A stretch of DNA of 64,000 bases. Origin: Azolla caroliniana (taxonomy: Eukaryota > Polypodiophyta). The position numbers and the translations under genes are program-made. Positions within the stretch are counted from its first letter, which is position 1. Each line of letters starts with the position of its first letter. Of the stretch, positions 22,546 to 32,673 are shown piece by piece. Below the pieces are notes generated by a model. That model ran no database searches and was not told the origin of the DNA. It saw only the letters and a list, made by a program, of their open reading frames with translations. Location: NCBI GenBank assembly GCA_043228905.1, contig JBHGNT010000004.1:19220001-19284000 (forward strand). Reading direction: 5' to 3'.

Positions 22546-22800
22546 ATAAAATATGCCCAACTCATTCAAATAATACAATGTAGATTGATATACATCTATA
22601 GGATATACATGCGTTTTTCTATGTAAGGGTATTTAAAATAGTTGTTGTCAAAATATATATTGACAATAAGGGGTATTTTTATTAACCGTTTTTTTACAAA
22701 AGGGTTCTAAAATAGTGAAAAACCATATGTATAAGGGGTTTATAAAAGATATCTTGAACGCACGTGATACAACCTCTTTAAATATAGTGGAGCCCTCGGG

Positions 22801-23194
22801 ACGTGGATAAGTGTGAGGGTTAAACGAGAGTGTAAAGAAGGGGAGGATTACTTTTAATCCTCAGGATTGAGACAACCCATTAGGCCAAGTGTGAACTTGC
22901 ATGGGGGCCTTGGGTATCTCTATAAATATGAGGCCTAGCTACCCTCATTTAATGATATCTTGACTACGTCGAGACTCTGTTTCATGGTGGTTCAACTCTT
23001 GTGGCGAGCGCGCCAACACCAAGTACAACTTGACGCCACGACGATGGTATGGGACGCCGATCGAGGCTCGAGTCCGTCTCGATCCCTTCGCTCGGGGGTG
23101 GTCGGGTGGATCGGCACCCTCCTTTCTCTCTCTCATTTCTATCTATCTATCTTTTATCCTTATCATATGCTTACTTTAGATCATAGCTCTAACA
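22801..23194 (+). mobile_element. ChrC 5' LTR, second piece
   Basis: It continues the LTR from GTGGATAAGTGTGAGG to CTCTAACA and aligns with 34683-35071. TATA box CTATAAATATGAGG is near 22920 and a CT tract near 23120. The two 5' pieces plus this segment total about the length of the 448-bp 3' LTR. Confidence 0.88.
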
Positions 23195-23196
23195 GT

Positions 23197-23208
23197 TGGT
23201 ATCAGAGC
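23197..23208 (+). other. ChrC primer-binding site (initiator Met tRNA)
   Basis: TGGTATCAGAGC two bases after the LTR end, complementary to the initiator-Met tRNA. Confidence 0.93.
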
Positions 23209-23439
23209 TCATGTTTCTAATGTTTCCTTTGTTTGTTTTTGTCTTCTTGATGGATGGTGATTGATCGTCGTGCAGTCGACCTTGATCCAGATAGCGATCA
23301 ACAAAGGAACTTCGGTAACGCTTTCTTGTTTTTCTTTCTATTTTTGCTTCTCCCATCTAATCATGTATACGGTCAATATTTAATTTTTTTCATTGATTTA
23401 ATGATGTTGTGGTAATTAATTGGTTGTATAAAATGTTTA

Positions 23440-23695
23440 CATATGTGTATGAGGTCAATACCTCATTTGACATATATTTAATATGTGATTAGTGTCGTAT
23501 GCGTACGAGGTTAATACCTCAATTGTGTATTACGTTCACGTCCATATGTTACGTATGCGTATGAGGTCAATCCCTTGATTTTTGGTAAATGATATGTGTT
23601 TGGTGTCGTATGCGTAAGAGGTCAATACCTCAATTGTGTATTACGATTAACCCTTATTATTGGATGTTTCATGTGCATAGAGGCTGTATGCCTCG
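23440..23695 (+). repeat. 56-bp repeat array of small hairpins in the ChrC leader
   Basis: GAGGTCAATACCTC or a variant starts at 23451, 23507, 23563 (degenerate) and 23618, 55-56 bp apart. A fifth palindrome, GAGGCTGTATGCCTC at 23680, has the T-A pair replaced by C-G. The surrounding GTCGTATGCGTA and AATTGTGTATTACG words also repeat. The location between primer site and gag would suit an RNA packaging or dimerisation signal, which is inference. Confidence 0.7.
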
Positions 23696-24377
23696 ATTAC
23701 GTGTCTCGATTTCATCATATGTTGGCTATTTGATGTTGCGATTTTTCTTAATATATGCATATCTAGTCACGTGTATACGTATTTGATCGTATATGTGTAT
23801 GTTAGTTATAACGTGATTTATATATCGAAGGTTGTCCTTTTCGGGGAAAGGATCTTGGTGTCCGTCCTCACATTTTTGTGAGAATGGCATAGTCATCATC
23901 CTTTTTTCAACAATCTTTTTTGTTGACATTCCCATTGGTCACTTCGATTTCGTTATGTAACGAAACGATCATAGCCACAATGATGATGAGAACGTAGGGC
24001 TTGACCCACTTCATGTGAGGTCACTCCTAGGACACACATATCCAACATCCCTCCCTCATTTCATGGATACGATGCCACCATGAGATCATTTTTACGAAAG
24101 GCATTTGTAATGACTTAACCATGTGATGGGCCACATGGGCCTACTACGAAAAGAGGGCTCATTTGGCTTGACCATTAGGTTGCACTTTGGCATATGCCAT
24201 CGTAATTATGAGACTTGAGGTTAGGTAACATACCAACATAGTTTGTGGTAAACGAGAGGGAAATAAGGATTCTTGGCATATATGTTTCTTTAAATAAAAA
24301 ACATATATGGGCAAATGCCTCGCATATCTCTAATACGCATAAAATGTTAAACATTCAATATGAGCAACCTATTTGGT

Positions 24378-24426
24378 TAGCTCAAGTGTTTACTACATTT
24401 GTTCTCATGGTCTCGAGTTCAAATAT
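24378..24426 (+). other. Weak tRNA-like segment in the ChrC leader
   Basis: TAGCTCAAGTGT (10 of 12 to an A box) is followed 38 bp later by AGTTCAAATAT (7 of 11 to a B box), bordered by the inverted words ATGGTCT and AGACCAT. The spacing is shorter than normal. No acceptor stem was identified, so it is not a tRNA gene. Confidence 0.35.
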
Positions 24427-24876
24427 GACCAAGACCATACAACATCGTTGATACATATGACTATAATACATGTTTAGACGTTAGGTCTAAGTGCACTTCG
24501 GGGTCCTCGTAATAGGACTTAGAGAACCGAAACCACATATGTGGGCACACAAACATAATTTATTGTTAACATTTTTTTCGTGTATAAACTAGTCATGATG
24601 CGAACATGCATGGTTGAGCCTCGGGGAGCTGCCATTAAAAAAATCGATATAGAGATCAGGGAAAGACATTCATTTGTCACCCCCATGGTTTTTGAAACAC
24701 CTTTGTGTTACCATAGTAACCACCTGATCTTGAACCCCATCTCATACATCTAGAGAGGTAATGACATGGGATCATGATATCGATTAATGTTTGCCCATGA
24801 TATGTTTACATCACGACTTGATGTTATGACTATTTGTCTGACCTTATCCTATTTCTTTGCTAGAAATAATCATTCA

Positions 24877-25484
24877 ATGGCTCAGAATAACGACCTGATG
24901 TCATCCGCTCAAGCGGAAGGAACTCAAGGAAATCCTCATGGAGCAATCTCCATTGAGTCGTATTTCTTACAAATACAAAATTTCCTTAGTTCAACCGTTC
25001 ATCAAATATCTGAACTTCAGCAATCTCAAAGTTCTCTCGAGGCACGTGTCATTAGTTTACAATGTGACACTAATTGACCCAATGAGCATCAGGGTGAACC
25101 ATCATTTGTCGTAAAGCCATTTATGGGAGAAAAAAAGGAAAGAATCGAAGAAGCAATCTACACATGGTTGGGCCGATGGGAGTCTCATTTTGAGCTCTAT
25201 CCCACGCCAGATAGTACGAAGATTGCATATGTCGGCCGAGAACTAGGGGGTAAGGCCGCCGCCTGGTGGCGTGGGCTCCGAACTTTGGGGAAATTGCCCG
25301 ATACCTGGATAGATTTTGTCACAATTTTTAAGGGCCAATTTCTGCAACCTCCCTCTCGAACCGAAGCAACACAAGCTTTAATGAACCTCTCTAGTAGGAA
25401 GTTTTCCTCGTTAGAAGACTATGTCCACCATGCTAGAACCCAAATCCAAAAATCGGGTCTAGAAGGGGACAATTGGTTAATAAC
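24877..25484 (+). pseudogene. ChrC gag, N-terminal part
   Basis: The ATG at 24877 opens MAQNNDLMSSAQAEGTQG, a coiled-coil segment (SELQQSQSSLEARVISLQ), a TGA at 25075 in frame, then the gag core (TWLGRWESHFELYP, GGKAAAWWRGL, FKGQFLQPPSRTEA). CopB inserted at 25484; the gene continues at 30156. It encodes capsid. A single premature stop and the insertion disable it. Confidence 0.82.
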
Positions 25485-27712
25485 TGTTGAGCGGCAAGCT
25501 CAACTGGAGCCGGATCGGCTGGATAAGCCTGAGCCGGTGAGTGAGACGGATCGGTAAGCCGGTGAGCAACCGAACCGGCAAGCAACAGAGCCGGTGAACT
25601 GGGGAGCCGATTAGCCGGATCCAATCGGTAACCAGAAGCCTAGTATTAGTTTAGACTACTAGGCAGTTATAGTCTCATAGTAAGTGTCAGATGCTCGTGT
25701 GAGCATTGAAGTACGCGGTACTTTTGTCAGTCCCACGAGGACTTGTATAAATAGTGCTACTGAGCATAGTTGTAATGAGAGAGAGTGTTTATATTGTTTT
25801 GAATATAGCTTTTACGTTCTGCTCTCTTTGTCTCTCCCATGTACTCTGTGTATTCTCTGCTTTCTCTGTTTTCTAACGCTTCCGCAAGTAATCGTTTTCA
25901 TGGTATTAGAGCACGAGGGTTGAGAACCTCTGCAACCGACAAACGCTTGAAAGCAAACCCTAACAGGACGTAAGAACAACAAATAGAGAAGTGATGGATA
26001 GAGGAAGGGCTAGCTCACTCCCTGTGGAGAAACTCGACAGATCCAACTATGCATCTTGGTCGTACAAGATGCACTAGTACCTGATTGGGCATGGCTACTG
26101 GAGTTTCGTCGAAGGAGCCAACAAAACAGCACCTGATGCGGCACATAAGGATTTCCCAGTGTGGGAACAATCGGCAAGCAGAGTGATGTACTGCTTCGCA
26201 TCCAATGTCGGAGACCAGTTGCTGAGCCACATCCTCGACACCAATGACGTCGACACCGCCCTGTTTGCAAAAGGACAGAAGGTCGAATCAGACATCAACC
26301 TATGGCACAAGTGGATAGGCCACGTCAATTATTGGAGGCTTCAACACCTGCAAACGAAACAAGTTGTTTTCGGTTTGCCGAAGTTCAACGGCCGGAAGGC
26401 CCAAGTATGTGAAGCCTGCCAACTCGGGAAGCAACACCGGCTTCCATTCCCTACCGAACGTAACCGGAGCCGTAAAAGGCTCGACCTTATCCATTCTAAT
26501 GTGTGGGAACCGACAGAGAATGTTAGTCTTGGCGGGAGTTGATATTTCATCTCCTTCATCGACGACTATACGCGACACACATGGATCTACCTCATTGAGC
26601 GGAAGAGTGAAGTCTTCGAGTGTTTCCGGAGTCTCCAAAGCATGGTGGAACGGGAATCGGAGAGGAAGATCAAATGCCTACGGTCGGATGGCAGAAAACA
26701 ATACTTTTCCGGCCAATTCAACAGTTATCTGCAGCAAAAGGGAATTCGGCGAGAGTTTAGCTGCAGATACACAACACAACAAAACGGTGTTGCCGAAAGG
26801 AAGAACCGGTCACTTATTGATGCGGCAAGGGCAATGCTGGAGGAGAAGAGCATGCCCAAATTCTACTGGGCGGAGGCAGTCCGAACGGTTGTCTACATCC
26901 AGAACCGGATCGGTGACAAGGTGTCAGCTCACGAGCTGTATTTCGGGTGCAAGACGAATTTGAGACACCTTAAGATCTTCGGTAGCATTGCATATGTGCA
27001 TGTACCAGATGAGAAGCGGAGGAAGCTGGATGCAAAATCGGAAAAATGCATCCTAGTCGGCTATGCTCAAGAGAAAAAGGGTTATAAGTGTTATAACCCC
27101 CGGACAAAGCAGGTTCGAGTTAGTCGAGATGTCGAGTTTGATAAATCGGCATCGTGGTACTCCTTACCGACTCCGACTTCCGAATCCGACCCGATGCCGG
27201 AGAATGAGGCTAGTGAGCCTGAACCGGTCCAGGTAGATGATGATGAAGCGTGGACTCAGGATGAGAGTCCGGAATCGTTTCGGTTGAGCAGGCCGAACGA
27301 GAGATTGAGTCAATCTGACCAATCCGATGAGGAACCGGCAAAGGGGGACCTAGTTGACCCTCCCCGTCACTGTAAACCGATCGGATGCAAGTGGGTGTAC
27401 AAGATAAAGTACAACGCCGACGGTTCAGTTAACAGGTAGAAGGCCCGATTAGTGGCGAAGGGATATGCGTAGACCCACGGAATCGACTACGACGAGACCT
27501 TCGCTCCGATAGCGAAGATGACGACGGTTCGTGTGGTGCTAGCGGTTGTTGCAGCAAGGGGGTGGCATCTTCACCAGATGGATGTGAAGAATGCGTTTCT
27601 TGAGGGTGATCTTGAAGAAGAAGTCTTTATGACTCAGCCCCCCGGTTTTCAATCGGAGATGAACAAGTCGACGGTATGCCGGTTGAAAAAGTCGTTGTAC
27701 AGCCTGAAGCAA

Positions 27713-27988
27713 GCCCCTCGAGCTTGGAATGCGAAGATCACGCACCGGTTGCGTAAGATGGGGTTTGCGGCCTCCAAGTCCGTCTCTTCGTTGTTCATCC
27801 GGCAAGGCTCAACCGGTCCGGTATGTATCCTGTTGTATGTTGATGATTTAGCCCCTCGAGCTTGGAATGCGAAGATCACGCACCGGTTGCGTAAGATGGG
27901 GTTTGCGGCCTCCAAGTCCGTCTCTTCGTTGTTCATCCGGCAAGGCTCAACCGGTCCGGTATGTATCCTGTTGTATGTTGATGATTTA
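27713..27988 (+). repeat. In-frame 2 x 138-bp tandem duplication across the RT active site
   Basis: 27713-27850 and 27851-27988 appear identical and encode 46 residues each, from APRAWNAKITH to ILLYVDDL. The frame is kept, so the RT contains two YVDD motifs. Confidence 0.93.
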
Positions 27989-28929
27989 GTCATCACCGGA
28001 CCGGGTCTTCCAAAACTTAACCGCGTCAAGTCCCAGTTGTTGGATGCATTTGAGATGAAGGACCTGGGGGACCTTCATTATTTTCTTGGGATCGAGGTGA
28101 TCCGAACCCCCGATGGCATATTGCTCTCACAATGACATTACGTCTTGAATATGTTGTACAAGTTCGGCATGACAAAATGCCGACCTGTCTCCACACCCTT
28201 GGACCGGAACCAGAAGCTTCATCCCAACTCCGGACCGGCCTGCAACGAGAAACGGTTCCGACAAATTGTCGGAAGCCTTATTTACTTGACTATCACGCAA
28301 CCCGACATCAGCTATCCGGTCGGAATGATAAGTCAGTTCATGTAGAAGCCGACCGTGGAGCACCTTCAGTGCGCGCAATAGATACTACGATATGTAAGCG
28401 GCACGAAGGATCGGGGACTGTTATACCGGCGAGGTATAACCGAAGAGCTAGTCGGTTACACAGATGCCGACTGGTTCGGCGATGCGTCGGATCGCAGATC
28501 CACTTCCAGTTTTATGTTTACCCTTGGGAGCGTAGCTGCTGCGTGGAGTAGCAAAAAGCAGCCAACAGTGGCTCTGTGAAGCACTGAGGCTGAGTACCGG
28601 GGAGCGACCGTTGCCACCTGTGAAGCCATTTGGCTTCGGCGACTGCTGTGAGACTTGTGGATCGAGGTACCGACCCCGATCCCGATTTATTGTGATAACA
28701 TCAACAGCATGCAACTCGCCAAGAACCCTGTGTTCCATGCTCGCACGAAGCACATAGAAGTGCATTATCACTTTGTGCGTGAGCGGGTCCTGAGCGGTGA
28801 AGTTGAACTACGGTATGTTCACACAGATCAGCAAGTTGCCGACATCTTCACCAAGCCGCTCGGGTCGGACAAGTTGGAACACTTTACTGACATGCTTGGT
28901 GTTCAACATCTCAACGTGCCACACTTGAG

Positions 28930-29473
28930 TGGGAGAAGAAGGGGCAAAGACACTGCCGGAACGGGCAAAGGCAAAGAAATTGTTGCCGACACCGGTAAGG
29001 GTAGAACCGGAAGAGGGGGAGACAAGGAGGAAAAAGAAGCCAAGTCGACGAAGAAAGTCGGCACGTCCAAACAAGTCGGAACGAGCGGCAGTGGTGGCAA
29101 GGTCAAGGAGGACCGAGCCAACCGGAAAGAAGAACTGTGCACGCAGGAAGAAAAGTGCATACTATGCGGAGTTAATCATCATCATCACGGTGGCAGTGAC
29201 CGAGATACGGAGTCGAATGAAGAATTAGACTTCGGTGAACCGGCTGAAGAAGCCGAGGATGGAAGCAAGGCCAAGACCCGAACGTGGTCTGATGTGGTGA
29301 AGGGCCTTGAACCGAAAGACAAGTCGGAGGATACCGACTCGGACAAGAGCTGGAACGAGTCGGGAGTGACCGATTCAAAAAAAAGCTGGAACGAATCGGA
29401 GACAGCCGATTTGGATCAACAGACGGATCCGGATGAACCGAATCAACTAGAGGCCAAACACACACGGATGTAG
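28930..29473 (+). other. C-terminal extension of CopB polyprotein
   Basis: After the RNase H tail (FTDMLGVQHLNVPH) the frame stays open for about 180 codons of Lys/Gly/Glu-rich sequence, with CILCGVNHHHHGG near 29160 and repeated SWNES units. No stop occurs, although nine interrupt the region upstream. No known domain is recognised. Confidence 0.55.
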
Positions 29474-30155
29474 CGGAAGTCGGTGCCATCGCGGAGGAAC
29501 CGACGGATCAGCAAGTGCCGGAGTCATAGCAGCGAAGGAGCTGAGAGGGGCCTATTGAGTAGACATGCCGACCGAGAAGGTTGAGGCGCGCAGAACTAGA
29601 AGGGTTGCGGCAAACGGGACCAGACCGGATGAGGAGCGCGAGCAAGGCAGAGCGACGCCAGGAGAAGTCGGTAGGAAGAACCGACTGCCACAAAGGACAC
29701 TAGGATCCAACCTCAAGTTGAGCTTGAGGGGGAGTGTTGAGCGGCAAGCTCAAATGGAGCCGGATCGGCTGGATAAGCCAGAGCCGGTGAGCGAGACGGA
29801 TCGGTAAGCCGGTGAGCAACCAAGCCGGCAAGCAACAGAGCCAGTGAGCTGGGGAGCTGGTTAGCCGGATCCAATCGGTATCCGAAAGCCTAGTATTAGT
29901 TTAGACTACTAGGCAGTTATAGTCTCGTAGTAAGTGTCAGATGTTCGTGTGAGCATTGAAGTACGCGGTACTTTTGTCAGTCCCACAAGGACTTGTATAA
30001 ATAGTGCTACTGAGCATAGTTGTAATGAGAGAGAGTGTTTATATTGTTTTGAATATAGCTTTTACGTTCTGCTCTCTTTGTCTCTCCCGTGTACTCTGTG
30101 TATTATCTACTTTCTCTATTTTCTAACGCTTCCGCAAGTAATCGTTTTCAATAAC

Positions 30156-31886
30156 TTGTTTTGTCAATGCCATCCCCAATTCGGACTATCACTGGATAAT
30201 GCACGATAAGGATCCAAAATCCTTCAAAGAGGCCATTGAAATAGTTCTTCGCTATCAATGCACTTCGAAGAAGGACCATAACAAACCCAACGAAACGCTC
30301 GGGACTAAGCAGTCGCAATTCGCTGGGAAACGCAAGACACCCAATGAACTCATGGATCGCGATTGTAAGCGACAACATCCTTTTTGCGTATTCTACAAAA
30401 AGAAGGTTCATACAAAAGAACAATGTCAAAAGCTCCAACGGAAAGAGCACGACAATAAAGCAAAAGTTGCAGACCATAAAGGTCAGATTCTTAATGTCCT
30501 TGAGGTCTATACACATCATTTAAGTAATTGTCAATGTATTGGGACCCAATGATTTACTACGTGCAAACGAGTATGTCAATGGATCTCCCGTACAATTTTT
30601 ATTTGATTCGGGAACTCACACAATTTTGTGAATGATCCTTTGGTTCAGATATGGGGAATCCAACCCATCGTAAGTGATCACACCTATAGGGTGCATTTGG
30701 CTGATGGAAGAGTACAATACATCAATGGGGCGATTCACTCATTAGGAATTTCTATTGATACTTATGTAGAGGAAGTAGACTTCCATGTAATGAATCTTTG
30801 TATCACTGATGTAATACTGGGTTATCCCTAGTTTTATAATAAAAACTCTTCTTTGTCTATTGATTGGGTTCGTCATTCCATTTCCTTTGTATTAAACGAT
30901 TGTACTCATTTTATTCAATGTGTAAATAAACAATCCCTTTCGATTGTTTCCTCTCCATCAATATCTGAGTTGTCTTGTTCTTCTTTATTTTATTGTTTGC
31001 TTGATCCAAACATTCACGTTTATAATATTGATAACGTCTTGGGTCAATTGACATATTTTGAACAACAACCACTCGATAAAATCTTAAATGATTTTCATGA
31101 TTTTTTCCGAGTGAACTACCACATGGGTTACCTCCTAAACGTAATATAGACCATCGTATAGATATTGTACCTGGCATTGCACCAATAAGTAAACCTCCTT
31201 ATCGCTTAAGTCGATCTAAAGAGGATAAGGTATCTAAGTAACTCAAGGACTATTTACGAATGGGTTATATACGTTATAGTAAATCTCCATGGGGTGCACC
31301 TGTTCTCTTGGTAAAAAAGAAAGAGGGCACATGGCGTATGTGTATTAATTATCGACGCTTGAATAAAGTGATGATCAAGAATTCATATCCATTACCCCGG
31401 GCTGACGATCTAATTGACCATCTCCAGGGAGCTCGGTATTTTACGAAACTTGATCTTCGTACAAGCTACCATCAAATTCGTATAAGTGAGGATGATGTTC
31501 CTAAAATGGAATTCCGTACATGCTATGGCCATTATGAGTTTTTCGTTATTTTCTTGGATGACATTTTAGTTTATAGTCGTACATTAGAAGAACATGCTAA
31601 ACATGTCTGCTTTGTTTTACAAACATTGTGTGACAAGCAATTCTACGCGAAGATCTCAAAATGCGAGTTCTTCAAGAAATCAATTACTTATCTTGGACAT
31701 CTCATAACCGAACGAGGAGTTGAAATTGATCCTTCTCGCATCGAGAAAATCATACTTTGGCCCACTCTTTGGAATATTCGAGAAGTTCAATCATTCCTTG
31801 GTTTTGTTGGGTTTTTGCAAAAATCCCTTCGTAATTACTCCCAGTTGATAATGCCATTTACTGATCTTCTAAAAGGTCAAACGCGT
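30156..31886 (+). pseudogene. ChrC gag C-terminus, protease and RT N-terminal half
   Basis: After CopB the gag resumes (MHDKDPKSFKEAIEIVLRY) with a damaged knuckle CVFYKKKVHTKEQC (second Cys is Tyr). The protease follows (PVQFLFDSGTHT, intact DSG, 30590-30630), then RT (31260 on: SPWGAPVLLVKKKEG, CINYRRLNKV, FTKLDLRTSYHQIRI, FVIFLDDILVYS). About 35 residues between CYGHYEF and FVIFLDD are missing in frame, so RT is inactive despite an intact LDD. The gene is interrupted at 31886 by a solo LTR just after the connection motif LLKGQT. Confidence 0.85.
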
Positions 31887-32673
31887 TGTCGTGAAGATTT
31901 CTGGCTACGGTGAGAAAACCGGGAGGGACAAATAAAATGGGGATGTGCAACATTGCACATGCACTTCTAAATTTGTGTAATAAGAATAAGTAAACAAGTG
32001 TAAAAGGGAAGGGTAGAATCTAAAGTGTTAAGGTGCTCTACGAAAGTTGTTAAGTGTAAATGTGATGTGCACTTTGTAGAGTAGAATGAGTAGTGGGCAT
32101 TGAGTGTGAATGTGATAGGAGAGAGAGAGTTAAAGGCCCACCGATTTAAGATCAAGGCCAAATATTCCCCATTTAATGAAAGGGGATTTGACTACCTTTG
32201 TAATGTGCCTCACCCCTTACTAGTATAAAAGGGAGTGAGGGGTCACTTGTGAAGGGGTTGCCTATTTGGAGGGGGAGAGGCATACCACTTGGGTGGAGGG
32301 TTTCCTATTCAGTTTTAGGGTTTCGGTTAGGATTTCTTCTAGGGTTTCTTCTTGGGTTTCCTTTAGGGTTTTACTATACTTCTTTACTTGCTGATCTGGT
32401 GAGGGTTTTCTTGTAGTCGTTATTGTTTTTGGTGCGTCCTATGCGGCCTTGGTTGTAATCTTTTGTGAACTCTTAATATAGCATGTTGATTTTCTTGCCT
32501 TGTGGGTGTATCTTGCCTCCATCTATTCTATTCTATGTTTATGTGTTATTCTTCCTCTTTTCCTCTTGAGCTGAGCTTCCATATTGTGTCTTATTCCTTC
32601 TCCTCTACTCCCTAGTCCAAGACCCTCGTGGTCCCACCTCGAATCCTACATGTACTCGCGGAATATCGCGACA
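31887..32673 (+). mobile_element. Solo LTR of the GypL family
   Basis: It starts TGTCGTGAAGATTTC and ends CGCGACA, 787 bp, related to 5950-6698, with a TATA box (AGTATAAAAGGG, about 32222). Internal element sequence is absent and the ChrC pol frame resumes directly after it. The target duplication is not clear. Confidence 0.82.

Larger units (their letters stand above)
17413..22800. mobile_element. TIR element (DNA-transposon-like) carrying a RACK1 fragment
   Basis: The left end CCCAGGGGCTTCACTGTC and the inverted right end CCCGAGGGCTCCACTATA are imperfect terminal inverted repeats, and similarity continues as TTGTAT...CACRTG...GTTCA. They are flanked by ACATGGAT (17405-17412) and ACGTGGAT (22801-22808), a likely 8-bp target-site duplication with one mismatch. 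The host is the ChrC 5' LTR, whose two parts join when the element is removed. No transposase is visible, so it is non-autonomous. MULE or hAT are both possible from TSD length; the superfamily is not assigned. Confidence 0.62.
25994..29473 (+). pseudogene. CopB gag-pol, one frame with nine stops
   Basis: A single frame runs 1160 codons from ATG 25994 with premature stops at 26075, 26540, 27437, 27470, 28133, 28343, 28379, 28577 and 28649 and no frameshift. It begins as gag (EKLDRSNYASWSYKM) but jumps at about 26250 straight to the pre-integrase motif NLWHKWIGHVN, so the rest of gag, the knuckle and the protease are deleted. Integrase (HSNVWEP, RSDGRKQY, TQQNGVAERKNR), RT (KNAFLEGDLEEE, LLYVDDL twice) and RNase H (YTDADWFGD, STEAEYRG, YCDNINSMQL) follow. 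The first integrase Asp is Asn and DNGG is DGRK. A 180-residue extension ends the ORF. Confidence 0.9.
25485..30150 (+). mobile_element. CopB: Ty1/copia element, internally deleted and decayed
   Basis: 4666 bp with 416-bp LTRs (25485-25900, 29735-30150) differing at roughly 20 positions by eye. TSD ATAAC is at 25480-25484 and 30151-30155, the primer site TGGTATTAGAGC at 25901 and a polypurine tract (TTGAGGGGGAG) before the 3' LTR. It sits in ChrC gag and is clearly older than CopA and CopC. Confidence 0.95.

Noticed and set aside
17413-22800. Firm hAT or MULE assignment
   Set aside because: The TSD is 8 or 9 bp with mismatches and the TIR starts fit neither superfamily cleanly; no transposase is present.
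23440-23695. CRISPR-like array
   Set aside because: Palindromic repeats are evenly spaced, but the context is a retrotransposon leader in a plant genome and the spacers are themselves repeated.
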